DNA of 64,000 nt from assembly GCA_900491605.1 (NCBI GenBank), contig UESW01003880.1, positions 1,158,037 to 1,222,036 of the forward strand. The letters are read 5' to 3'. This document shows, in pieces, positions 23,517 to 35,301 of the stretch. Each line of letters starts with the position of its first letter. Position 1 is the first letter of the stretch. The notes below the pieces were generated by a model, which did not search any database, had not been told where the DNA came from, and saw only the letters and a list, made by a program, of their open reading frames with translations. Both the position numbers and the translations under genes were made by a program. This stretch comes from Calamus simplicifolius. Its lineage: Eukaryota > Streptophyta > Magnoliopsida > Arecales > Arecaceae.

Positions 23517-26500
23517 GTCCGACTGGCGTAGATAATGCTCCAACTAAAAAAACTATAGCTATGATTTCCTGGGGAGCGGGTGGCGGTTCGAAGAGGCAGC
23601 GAGGGGGAATAGATTCTGTAATTCCTTTCTTTGGAAAGGATCTAGATGGGGTGGTTAATAAACATGACGACAGCGTCGTGGTGTCCATGACTATAGCCAA
23701 ACATCCTGTAAAAAGAATTTTAATTGATAGTGGGAGCTCTGTGGATGTCTTGAGCTATGAGGCTTTTGTTCGAATGAACTTGTCAAGGTCTTTACTCCGA
23801 CCCATTGCCACAGCGCTAATGGGCTTCACGGGAGATTCAGTGAATGTCGAGGGGGAAATTTCCCTCCCGGTCACGGCTGGAACCCCTCCATGTCAGAGCA
23901 CTGTGGTTATAAATTTCTTGGTGGTCCGGGTCCCACTGGCTTACAACGCTATCTTGGGAAGACCAGGGTTGAATCTGCTGGATGCCGTAGTCTCCACCAA
24001 GAGATTATTGGTAAGGTTCCCCACCAATGAAGGAGTCGGAGAAATGAAAGGGGAGCAAAGCCCGCTCCCGCCCTGCTACCATTTGTCTCCCAGCCCGCTG
24101 GACACGACATCGGCAGCAGTCTCTGAGTCACTCGATCCCCGGAGCTGAGAAGAAGGGGAGAGCCGGCAGAGCACCTTCTAACCCTCCCCTTGGGTGATGA
24201 CTTGGCCAGAACTGTTCAGGTGGGGGCATTGCTTTCGGAGGAGGCACGCCATCAACTTCTTACTTTCCTGTGTGCCAACATTGACGCCTTCACATGGTCA
24301 TCCTCAGACATGCCGGGCGTCCCCGAAGGAGTGATCACCCATCGACTCAACCTCAAGCCAGAGTATCGGCTGATCCGACAGAAAAAAGAAACTTCGCCCC
24401 AGACAGACAGAAAGCTATCGACGAGGAAGTCCGCAAGTTAATGGCTGCGGGCCATATTCGGGAAGTCCATTTCCCCGAATGGTTGGCTAACGTAGTGCTA
24501 GTTCGCAAGACCAATGGAAGTTGGAGAATGTGTGTAGATTTCACTGACCTCAACAAGGCGTGCCCTAAGGACAGCTTTCCCCTGCCCCGAATCGATCAAT
24601 TGGTGGATGCTACATCCGGCCATGAAGTCCTTAGCTTCATGGATGCTTTCTCTGGATACAACCAGATCCGGATGAACTCATCGGACGAAGAAGCTACCTC
24701 CTTCATAACTGAGAAGGGGTTATACTACTACAAGGTAATGCCTTTCGGATTAAAGAATGCGGGAGCCACTTACCAGAGACTGATGAACAAGGTCTTTGAA
24801 GGCCAGATAGGACGTAACATGGAAGTGTACGTGGATGACATGTTGACAAAAAGCATTCACGCCACTGACCATATCGCAGACCTAACGGAAACTTTTGACA
24901 ACCTTCGTCGGTACCAGATGAAGCTGAACCCTCGTAAGTGTGCATTTGGGGTGACAGCCGGAAAGTTCTTGGGCTTCATGGTAACCCGGAGGGGGATCGA
25001 AGTTAACCCGGACAAAGTCCAAGCCATCTTGGACATGAGGCCTCCTGCCAATAAGAAGGAAGTATAGCGCTTGATAGGAAGGGTGGCCGCCCTAAGCCGC
25101 TTCCTGTCCAAATCCGCTGAAAGGTGTCTACCTTTCTTCAAGGCGCTTCGCAGAGTCAACGAGTTTGAATGGACGAAAGAATGCCAGGAGGCGTTCGAAG
25201 GGTTAAAGAAATTCTTATCTACCCCGCCACTGCTGGCCAAGCCGACGGGTGGAGAAGAACTCCTTCTATACCTTGCGGCCTCTCCTGAAGCTGTTAGCTC
25301 TGTGCTGGTCCGCATGGACATCAATGGCACGCAAAGGCCGGTATACTACACGAGTAAGGTGCTTCATGATGCCGAGACCCGATATTCAAATATGAAAAGA
25401 TCATCTTTGCATTGATCATGTCTGCCCAGCGTCTGTGGCCGTACTTCCAAGCCCACCTAATCGCGGTGATCACCGACCAACCTCTGAGGACAGTCCTTGC
25501 TCGCCCAGATACTTCCGGTCGGCTGGCAAGGTGGGCCCTCAAGCTGGGGGAATTCGATCTATCTTTCCGCCCCCGTTCGGCCATGAAGTCTCAAGTCTTG
25601 GCAGATTTTTTGGTCGAATGTACTTGGGGGACGGAGCAACCTAAAGAACCCCCTACGGACACTCCGTCCCTCGGAACCAGTGCTGATGAATGGGTCCTTC
25701 ATGTGGATGGGGCATCGAATTCTCAAGGGAGCAGAGCAGGCCTATCTTAGCCAACTCAGATGGGGTGGTGACCGAGTGTGCACTTCGCTTCCTCTTTCCA
25801 ACCACTAATAATCAGGCGAATATGAAGCTTTGCTGTCCGGTGTGAGATTAGCTCGAGAGCTTGGGGTGAAACCTCAGGGCATTCACCGATTCCCAACTGG
25901 TTGCTGGCCAGATTACACGGGAATACGAGGCAAGGGATCCCATCATGGCTCGCTATTTAAATATGGTGCACTCGCTGGTTTCCCCCTTCACTCACTTCAG
26001 CGTCAGCTATATTCCTCGACAGGAGAATGCTAGAGCCGACGCCCTATCCCGTCTTGCCACTTCAGCTGATGGGATGTTGGGAAAAGCTTATGTGGAGCAC
26101 CTAGAAGCCTCGAGTATTGACATATCAAGAGAAACCTTACCAGTGGAGCATGAGCCCTCCTGGATGGATGCCTATGTCCGGTACCTTACTAGGGGTAACC
26201 TCCCAGAAGACCCTACCGAAGCTAAGAAACTTAAAAGACGAGCCCCAAAGTTTCTCATTATGGAAGGAAAGCTCTACCGAAGGTCGTTCTCATACCCTAT
26301 CCTCAGGTGTGTCGGTCCCACCGAAGCCAATTATATTCTGCGAGAGATACATGAAGGGATATGTGGGAGCCATCTGAGGGGCAGGGCTCTTGCATATAAA
26401 GCCCTGCGACAGGGGTATTATTGGCTGACAATGAAGGAGGACGCATCCGAACTCGTTAAAAGGTGTGACAGCTGCCAGCGTCACGCCAATATCCAACATC

Positions 26501-27392
26501 AGCCGGCGTCCCAGCTGACCCCTCTAGTTGCACCATGGCCCTTCGCACAGTGGGGCATGGACATCCTGAGACCGTTCCCTCCTGCTTCCGGACAACGCAA
26601 GTTCCTAGTGGTGGCTGTCGACCATTTTACCAAGTGGATCGAGGCGGAAGCTCTTGCCAAGATCACGGAAGCTAAAATAAGGACTTTCTTCTGGAAGTCT
26701 GTGGTGTGCCGATTCGGGCTACCGCACACCCTCATTACAGATAACGGCCGGCAGTTTGACAACACGGCCTTCCGGGAATTCTGCGACGGCCTAGGAATCC
26801 ATCATCGATTCACCTCAGTAGGGTACCCCCAAACCAACGGTGCAGCCGAGGTGACCAATCGCATCATCCTCCAAGGACTCAAGGCTCGGCTAGATAGCTG
26901 CAAAGGATGCTGGATGGAGGAACTCTCCAATGTACTGTGGGCTTACCATACGACGCCGCGAGCACCTACTGAGGAAACCCCTTTCAGCCTGGTCTTTGGG
27001 ACCGAGGCGGTCATCCCGATGGAAATAGGAGTTCCTAGCCCCCGGACGGAATTATACCATGAAGAAGGCAACTCAAACAGCTGAGGGCCGATCTGGATTT
27101 GGTGGAAGAATTGGGAGACCAAGCACAGCTTCGCATGGCAGCATTCCGTCAGCGAGCGGCCAAGCACTACAACGCTCGGGTGCAGCCCAAGAAATTCTGT
27201 CCTGGAGACCTAGTTTTGTGGAGAGCGGAAGTATCGAAGCCAACAGAGGGGGGCAAGCTGGCACCAAAATGGGAAGGACCATATCGCGTTAAGGAGATAC
27301 TTCACCACGGGGCATACAAAGTTGAAGAGCTAGGCGGGAAACCGCTCCCTCGCACTTGGAATGCCGACAACTTACGCCGGTATTATCAATAG
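23517..27392 (+). pseudogene. Tat pol: protease, RT, two RNases H, integrase (decayed)
   Basis: Protease: ILIDSGSSVDVL near 23725 with the DSG active site, and AYNAILGRPGLN. RT at about 24400-25060: VVLVRKTNGSWRMCVDF, FSGYNQI, MPFGLKNAGATYQ and the catalytic YVDD at about 24830. RNase H at 25080-25400 continues after a shift at about 25410. A second RNase H starts DEWVLHVDGASN near 25690, is broken at 25745-25945 and resumes with IPRQENARADALSRL. Integrase at 26260-27080: an HHCC finger ending CDSCQRHA, then D,D,E in MDILRPF, ITDNGRQFD and NGAAEVTNR. The C-terminal GPYRV..ILHHGAYK block ends at 27392; no chromodomain. Breaks: a shift near 24390, TAG near 25066, a shift near 25410, and the 25.75-25.95 kb gap. 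Confidence 0.93.
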
Positions 27393-27473
27393 AACGTTAT
27401 TTTTTAATTTGAATCTATTTGATAAATGAATGTTCAACATGTTCACTTGTTTTGGATGAGTACGTTCAGCACT

Positions 27474-29160
27474 AAAGACCAACTCCGCGTTGGCGCTAAA
27501 GACCAACTCCGCGTTGGCGCTAAAGACCAACTCCGTGTTGGCACTAAAGACCAACCCCGCGTTGGCACACTAAAGACCAACTTCGCGTTGGCGCTAAAGA
27601 CCAACTCCACGTTGGCGCTAAAGACTGGCACCGCGTCGGCATATTGAAGGCCGACATCGCGTCGGCATATTAAAGACCAGCTCCACGTCGGCATATTAAA
27701 GACCAACTCTGCGTTGGCGCTAAAGACCAACCCCGCGTTGGCACACTAAAGACCAACTTTGTGTTGGCGCTAAAGACCAACTCCACATTGGTGCTAAAGA
27801 CCGGCTCCGTGTCGGCATATTGAAGGCCGGCACTGCATCGGCATATTAAAGACCGGCTTCGCGTCGGCATATTAAAGACCAACTCCGCGTTGGCGCTAAA
27901 GACCAACTCCGCGTTGGCGCTAAAGACCAACTCCGAGTTGGCTCTAAAGACTGGCTCTGCGTCGGCATATTAAAGACCGGCTCCGCGTCGGCATATTAAA
28001 GACCAACTCCGCGTTGACGCTAAAGACCAACTCCGCGTTGGCGCTAAAGACCAACTCCGAGTTGGCGCTAAAGACCAATTCCGCGTTGGCGCTAAAGACC
28101 AACTCTGCGTTGGCACACTAAAGACCGACTCCGCATCGGCATATTAAAGACCGGCTCCGCGTCGGCATATTAAATACCAACTCCGCATTGGCACACTAAA
28201 GACCAACTCCGTGTTGGCGTTAAAGATCGGCTCCGCGTCGGCATATCAAAGACCGGCTCCGCGTTGGCATATCAAAGACCGGCTCCGCGTCGGCATACTA
28301 AAGACCAACTCCGCGTTGGCGCTAAAGACCGGCTCCGCGTCGGCATATCAAAGACCGGCTCCGCGTCGGCATATCGAAGACCGGCTCCGCGTCGACATAC
28401 TAAAGACCAACTCCGCGTTGGCGCTAAAGACCAACTCCGCATTGGCGCTAAAAACCAACTTCACGTTGGCGCTAAAGACCAACTCCGCGTTGGCGCTAAA
28501 GACCAACCCCGCGTTGGCACACTAAAGACCAACTTCGCGTTGGCGCTAAAGACCAACTCTGCGTTGGCACACTAAAGACTGGCTCCGCGTCGGCATATTA
28601 AAGACCGGCTTCGCATCGGCATATTAAAGACTGGCTCTGCGTCGGCATATTAAAGACCAACTCCGCGTTGGCACACTAAAGACCAACTCCGCGTTGGCGC
28701 TAAAGACCGGCTCCGCATCGGCATATCAGAGACCGGATCCGCGTCGGCATATTAAAGACCAACTCCGCGTTGGCACACTAAAGACTAACTCCGTGTTGGC
28801 GTTAAAGACCGGCTCCGCGTCGGCATATCAAAGACCGGCTCCGCGTTGGCATATCAAAGACCGGCTCCGCGTCGGCATACTAAAGACCAACTCCGCGTTG
28901 GCGCTAAAGACCAACTCCACGTTGGCGCTAAAGACCAACTCCGCGTTGGCGCTAAAGACCAACCCCGTGTTGGCACACTAAAGATCAACTTCGCGTTGGC
29001 GCTAAAGACCAACTCCACGTTGGCACTAAAGACCGGCTCCGCGTCGGCATATTGAAGGCCGGCACCGCGTCGGCATATTAAAGACCAACTCCGTGTTGGC
29101 ACCAAAGGCTGGCTCTGTGTCGGCATATTAGACACTGGCGCCCTGCGTCGGCACTAAAAG
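27474..29160. repeat. Hairpin-forming minisatellite between pol and the antisense gene
   Basis: About 1.7 kb of 24-26 bp units, roughly 65-70 copies. The A form has CCAACTCCGCGTTGG followed by CGCT or CACACT. The B form has CCGGCTCCGCGTCGG followed by CATATT. Each unit begins AAAGA. Both cores are 5-bp stems around a TCCGC loop. In the B form the A-T pair of the stem is replaced by G-C and the next by a G-T wobble, so pairing is kept. A and B units occur in mixed blocks. The array fills the space between the 3' ends of two convergent coding regions, pol (+) and the antisense gene (-). Open frames across it are by-products. Confidence 0.93.
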
Positions 29161-29470
29161 TTGGCTCCCTGTACTGGTATCGGGGACAATATGTGGCTCA
29201 GTCACATTCTGTAAACAATCTGACAAGACACCATTGGTTGGTGATTCATAACAGCTGACTCAGCTGAAGCTGATTATGACCAAAGGTGCACAGTAAAAAA
29301 AAAAAACATTCATTGATAGCTAAAAGGTTACAAAGTTGCCGACTCAAGTCAGGCACAGATCGATACAAAAAGAAAAACTAAAGCTATTAAAGGTCATCCG
29401 GGGCCGGGACATCATCCTTAGGAACGTCATCAGGCTTCAATCCCTCAATATCCTCTAAGTCGTAGAGTTC

Positions 29471-30094
29471 CTAGATTTTATCCTTGCAGTCTTGAAAGCC
29501 GGCGTCATAAGCAAACGCCGCTGACTCGGCCACCTCCTTATCGAAGGCTTTGGACTTTCTAAAATCCTTTACGGCCTCGGCAACTCTTTTTTCTGCCTCG
29601 AGATCTCTTTTCTCGGACTCAATGGCCCCCCTCTGGGCCTCTGTCACCGCCGCCTCCAGATCTGCAATTTTGGTGACGCACTGGCAGGTGGCCTCTTTGG
29701 CCGCATCTGTCTCAATGGAGGCAGAACTTAATTGGGTCTTTAAAACACACACCTCCAATTCTGCCATCTTCAGCTTCTCTTCGGCTCCCCTTTGCTTCTC
29801 CTCGATAACTTTCTGTTTTTCCTCGGCCACCTGAGCATTATCCAGCTCATTGGCTGCACGGCGCTGGGCAACTTCCAGCGCGTATTTAGCCTTTTCAGCT
29901 CTTAGCCGGATGACATCGATTTCACCCTTTAGGGTGGCCCGAGTATCCTCCAGAGCCATCTCCACCTTTTCCGCCTTGACTTGGAGGGACAACATCTCCT
30001 CCCATGCTTGGTCGATAGCGGTGTCGCTCAGGGTCCAGAGGTTCTTCAGGGCGACTAGAGAGTTCAATGCCTGGAGGAAATGTCAAGGTGAGAA

Positions 30095-30125
<31 letters not shown>

Positions 30126-31873
30126 GAAGAGGAGATGATAATTAAGCAGAAGCTCACCCAGAGATGCGCCACTGATGCTTCGTGGAAGAAGGTGACTCTC
30201 CCCTGACTCCGGAGAAACTCTTGCACCTCAACCACCGTGGCTTCTTCCAAGGTCCGTTCAGCCCAACGGCTGTGGTTCGCCAACAGCGATTGGAAGGAAG
30301 GATCGATGCCCCTCTCTCCCCTTGGCGTTGGGCCTACAGAGACAGATTCCGCCTCTGAACCTGCCGCCTCCGACCCCTTGACTGGTGGAGGTGCTTCAGC
30401 TGTTGCCCCCATGGGGGGTAGGATAGCTGCTGGAATCGTCACTACTGCTGCAGGAACTTATTCCGTCTCTACGGCTTTGGGCAAGGGCGACGTCGCCCTT
30501 GCAATCCTCTCAGGAGAAGGGTCGAGCAGGATAACCGGAGGAGCTGAAGCTGAAGACTTTCCCTCTAGTTGGCTCCGTTCTACCTCCTTGCCGATCTCGG
30601 CCCTTACCACTTCTGTCATGGCGGGCTCGTCGCCTTGGGCCCTGGCCGCCTCGCACGTGTGCGAGGATTCCACTGTTCTGGCCCCCTTGGCCTCGATCTC
30701 ACCAGAGTCGGCCCTTTTAGGGCCGCCCTTTTTCAAAACTTTTGCACGCAGGGGCTTCACGACTTTAGCCCCTTCAGCGTCGGCCCTCTCTGTATCAGCC
30801 CTCCCCGCGTCGGCCCTCCTTGGGACTTTAGCAATGGCCCTTCTTTGGGCAGGGGGCACGTCCCCTGTAACCTTCCTCTTCCTGGTGGCCCTTGCTTGAG
30901 CTCATGAAGCGACGGCGCCATCCCTATACAGGCGGAGAGTAGTTAAAAAAAAAAAAAGAGAGAGAGGAAGAGGAAAAGAAAAAGAAAAAAAGGGGGAAGA
31001 AGAGAGGCGAGTGATCAAGTGCTCACCCCTCGAGGGAATTAAACCGGCAAGACGAAGGTTCTCCTCGGCTAAAAGCATATTACATCGAGGGATGTCGGCA
31101 GTCAGAAGCTACCCAAATGCCATCTGATCTCGTGGAAGGATGGAGGGATCCCTATTAGCGTCAATGTTGGGTATCCCCCAGCTTCCACGAACCCCACCGA
31201 TATCAGCAAAGAAGAATTTGTCCTTCCACCCTTGGACGGAAGTAGGAAGGCACAATTTGAGGATCCTATTGGACCTAGGGGTGAAGGACCACCAACCCGA
31301 TTGCTTGCAAAGGGTGTAAAAGCTGCGGAATAAAGAGATACTGGCCTCAATGCCTTGCAGGTGGCAGAGTACCAGAAAACCGACGATGGTGCGGATTGAG
31401 TTGGGAACTAACTGGGAGGGTGTCAAAGAGTATCGGTCCAAGAGATTGAGGATAAAAGGGTGGATAGGCAACCGAAGCCCGGCCTTAAAAAAGGCTCTGT
31501 ACAAAGCAACCCTTCCGGAACGGGAAGAGGTTACCCTGTCATTGGGGGCAGGATGGAACAAATGAAGGTCCGACAGGAAGCTATACTTGGCTTTTAGGTT
31601 TACTATGTCTTGAGCAGACATAGCGGAAGCAGTCCCTTCGGGGGACTCCTTGGCGACCCTGGAAGGATTGGCAGCCATCGAATGGCTCCGGATGGAAATC
31701 CGCCCGCCGGCCGGATGACTCCCGGTTAGGGGATGACTGACTGGCCGCTGCTCCGGTGAAGAACAGTTAGAGGAAGGTGTAGACCACTGGCTTGATAAGG
31801 AATCGAAAGTCTGAGAAGGGTTGTGGGAACCCCCCCAGGAACCAGAGATGGAGCAAGAAGGTGATGAAACCAT
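29471..31873 (-). CDS. Antisense three-exon gene of the Tat element (putative gypsy-type transposon protein, PF04195-like)
   Basis: Exon 1 31873-31027, exon 2 30894-30158, exon 3 30070-29471, all minus. Donors are G|GTGAGC in both introns; acceptors are CTCAAG|CAAGG and CCTCCAG|GCATTG, the second after a long T run. Exon lengths 847, 737 and 600 keep one frame of 728 codons. Residues of about 80-260 match the plant 'putative gypsy type transposon' domain (LSDLHLFHPAP, FFKAGLRLPIHPFILNLL, IRTIVGFLVLCHLQGIE, WKDKFFFADI). The middle is Ala/Glu/Lys-rich and low in complexity. Exon 3 is a long coiled coil (WEEMLSLQVKAEKVEMALED). In-frame stops: TAG near 31107 (exon 1) and TAA near 30456 (exon 2); no frameshift. 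Extra antisense ORFs are known in Tat elements, but their function is not established. The exon 2 acceptor is the least certain point. Confidence 0.75.
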
Positions 31874-32295
31874 AGGAACTAACCTGGAAAACTCGAGCTA
31901 AAAACGGAGCACGGGGAGAGAATGAACACGGGAGACAAATGGACGCTTGCGGACTCGAAAGGGGGCAGCAGCGTAAGAAATGGGGAGGAAGGGAAGATAA
32001 GGGTGATTTTTCCTCATAACGCCATTTCAGATCACCCCGCAATCGTCCGATCTGATTACGCGTCCATCTTCAATTGGGAGGCGTTTCGACGGCCTGCCAG
32101 CGCGAAAAACTCGAAAAGACCACCAATAAGAAGGGAGGCATTAGCTTTATCACAATGATACCGCTCGCCTTTTTGTAATGCTGCCCGAGGGAAATCCTCT
32201 CTAATCCCAACAAAGGCAAAATAATGACGCGGAAACCGGCCGCCTAGAGGATATTAACACCCCTTTCGCGGGTAAGTGAACGCTCATCCATCTCA
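31874..32295. other. 3' untranslated region of the Tat element / upstream of the antisense gene
   Basis: This short stretch separates the antisense ATG (31873) from the polypurine tract. Any promoter for the antisense gene should lie here or within the 3' LTR read in reverse. No clear TATA box was seen on the minus strand. Confidence 0.5.
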
Positions 32296-32311
32296 GGGGC
32301 GGGGGGGCATC
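32296..32311 (+). promoter_or_regulatory. Polypurine tract of the Tat element
   Basis: GGGGCGGGGGGGCATC ends directly before the 3' LTR start TGATACGG. This is the expected primer for plus-strand synthesis, and the same GGCATC|TGAT layout precedes the right LTR at 12076. Confidence 0.8.
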
Positions 32312-33114
32312 TGATACGGCTGGCCATTTCCTCTGGGTGGTATTATCTTTTGCACGGTTTTTGAAAGCAATGATGTGACAGCAAAACCCCCTTTCGCGGG
32401 GCCCCAGCGCTCTTTGGCTCTGGCCTCCAACGCTGGCATCCGGTGACGGCCTCCAGTGTCGGCCTCCAGCGTCGGCCCCAGCGCTGAGACTAGCTCCGAC
32501 CTCCAGCGCTGGCACCCAGTGACGGCCTCCAGCGTCGGCCTCCAGCGTCGGCCACCAGCGCTGAGACTGGCTCCGGCCTCCAGCGCTGGTATCCAGTGAC
32601 GGCCTCCAGCGCCGGCCTCCAGCTCCGACTCCCAGCGTCGGCCTTCATCATCTTTCACATGCACAATGACCAGTCTCATACAACGGATCCCGTGATCTAA
32701 GGTCTACTGCCGAGCACCTCGCTCGCCGAAATCATGGGCAAGTGTTAGCTCGATCGACAGTTACCGCTATAAGCGGCCCTTATCCAGCAACAGCCCAACG
32801 ACTTGTCGTTCGATGAAACATCACAACGGGGAAGATTCAACGGTTCCAACAGAACGAGGTAAACGGGATCCCAGACAGATATAAAAAGAGGACCCGAGCT
32901 CCATGCGAAGGGGACTCTCTGGCTTCCTCTTTAAAAATTCTACTTAGATATAATCTCCCTGTTCCACGACTCGCTGACTTGGGCGTCGGAGGGTCCCCAC
33001 CGGAACTACCGGTCCGGAACTTTTTGCAGGCTCTAGAAGGAAGACGGCGGCCTTTCTATGCTCACCATGATCTTAGCTTATTCGACGTTCATCATAAGTG
33101 AATTGGCGGCAACA
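32312..33114 (+). repeat. 3' LTR of the Tat element
   Basis: 803 bp, TGATACGG...GGCAACA, matching 21156-21944 with scattered substitutions and a few small indels in the CCAGCG repeats. The TATAAAAA box is conserved near 32880. Followed by the target duplication CCATC. Confidence 0.93.
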
Positions 33115-33119
33115 CCATC

Positions 33120-35254
33120 CATGCTCCAAGCGCGAGCCCTCACACTTCCCTACCCTCACGCTAGCATTCCCTTTTAATTTTTAATTTTTTGTTGTTTTTT
33201 TTCTGGGTGCAAACCCACACACTGGGATAATGGTCACTCAATCAGTTAATCTCTAAAACTTAATTAAAAAAATTGCAAACCATGCAATATTGGCCAAGCG
33301 TTTTACTTATAAAATTCAATGGGTTATAGGTGCTTTTCTCTACTCAATTTCGATGATGATCTTAATGACAACAATAACAACAACAATTTCTTTACACACT
33401 AGTTGCAATGCTACATATTTCTATAAGATTCATCATGTAGGTATTATAACTGCCATGAAAATAATGCGTAATAGAGATGACGATGGCTTTCTCATGTCCA
33501 TTCCAAAGTTTACCGAGCATAGTTATAATATATTTTTTTCTTTAAAATTATGAACTGCTGATTATAAAAAAAAGTTAATAGTATTTTGTTTGCAAATAGT
33601 GTAGTTGCGATCGGAAAAAAAAATCACTATTTTGCAACTTTTGTCCCTATGTTTTAACTATAACATCAAAAAGAATTATTGCACCATTAGCCATTTCATT
33701 CGTAACATCTACCATATTTCTTTGAAAAAAAGAAAAAGGAGAAGAGGGTTTGTTGGTTTAGTTTGCAGGCTATTTATAGATGTTTAATCCACAAAACTCT
33801 CTTTAATCCTAAGCCATCATTACAAGATAATTTGGTTAAGGTTATAAGATCTAAAACTTTTAGCAAAAGAACAGATTGAGCTGTATTGTTTTTGGAGTTA
33901 ACGAAGAAAAAAAAAGTAGACTAACTATGAATCAATTAATTTAATAAATAATTTAATTATAATTGTATTAATTATTATTTAATTATAAAATTTATGATTA
34001 TTCACTATTAGGTTAATAAAATTTGCATATTTAGCATAAATATTTTATCTCTCTTTATTGTCAAAAAGTATTATTATTGTTACTCATTTATGTTTAAAAG
34101 AAAAGATTGTTATTAGTGTTATTTAATTGTGGACATAAATAGCATTGCTAATGCTTTAATAAATGTTTACTATTGTAAATTTAAAATAATGTCAGTTACT
34201 GTTTTAACAAAATAATTTTAATTTATTTGTTATAATGAATCCTTACTATGTTAAAATTAATAAAAAATAAAAAATAAGTAGTAATAGAATAATAATAGTA
34301 ATAATAATATTTTATAATAATAACAAGAAAATAATAGGAATTATAAGATATATAGGAAAGATTAAAATAGAAATAATAAATAAATAAAATGATGATAAAT
34401 TTCATATTATAATAAGAAGAAGAAAATAGAAAAAATACATGGTCCCATGAATAAAAAATTAAAAAAAATATTGAATAAAGAATTAAAAATTAAATAAATT
34501 CTTGATCCATTATATAATGATAGATGAAAGATACCAAAATCCATCTCCACATAAGATATATGGAAGGAGAAATCCCCATTTAAAAGATTAAATATGGTGT
34601 ATTGGCTCCGTTCTAGGGATAAATGTGGCTATATTTTGTGACCATAGAGTCATTCAAAACTAATGATATAAAAAATATGATGATTTGGTAACTCTAATAA
34701 TTGATATTATGAGAATTCTGATTAAAGCGCACATGAAAGTCTAAATAATGACTTAATAGTGTTACATGAAATAATATAGAAAGCTAATAGCTATGACATG
34801 TAAAGTCTCATGAAAATTTTTATATTAACTTCTATAATCACTAATTTATAATTAGTGCTACTTACTCAGACTCATAAAATATCTTTTTTTTTAATTCAAC
34901 GAAATGAAAAGGAAATTGCTAGGTAGAAACGGTTCCTACCATATATTATTTTTAGTTATCTTTAGTTAATTATTTAATTAGTTGAGTTTGATGTTATATT
35001 CAAACTAGTTAATTAGTCAGCAGAGCTTGATGTTTTGGAGTTAGCAAATTTTTGATATTAGTTTTTTTTGGAACACTTGATAACTATGGCGATTTGAACA
35101 TTATTAGTTTAATTAAATGATGAACAATAATCATATTTATTGAATTTATGTTATTCAATTGTATGGACACCTTGTATACTTTATGTGCGATAGATTATCA
35201 TGATCTTGATGTAGCCTAGGGTCTGAGATGTAATAGTATATGAGTAATGTCATG

Positions 35255-35301
<47 letters not shown>

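Larger units (their letters stand above)
21156..33114 (+). mobile_element. Full-length Ty3-gypsy retrotransposon, Tat lineage (Retand/Ogre-like), 11.96 kb
   Basis: Structure: LTR (21156-21944), PBS, gag, protease, RT, RNase H, a second RNase H, integrase, a hairpin repeat array, an antisense gene, a polypurine tract and LTR (32312-33114). A perfect 5-bp target duplication CCATC lies at 21151-21155 and 33115-33119. The second RNase H before integrase, the lack of a chromodomain and an extra antisense ORF are known traits of the Tat lineage. The LTRs are clearly alike with scattered substitutions. gag-pol is decayed, so it is no longer autonomous. Confidence 0.95.

Noticed and set aside
27426..29135. 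Frames on both strands with repeating LRVGAKDQ- or WSLAPTRS-type words
   Set aside because: Translations of the hairpin minisatellite; they start and stop with the array.
27474..29160. CRISPR-like array
   Set aside because: Units are contiguous with no unique spacers, no cas genes are present, and this is plant nuclear DNA.
30237..30899. A 220-codon plus-strand frame
   Set aside because: It is the complement of exon 2 of the antisense Tat gene, whose frame has matching splice phases.
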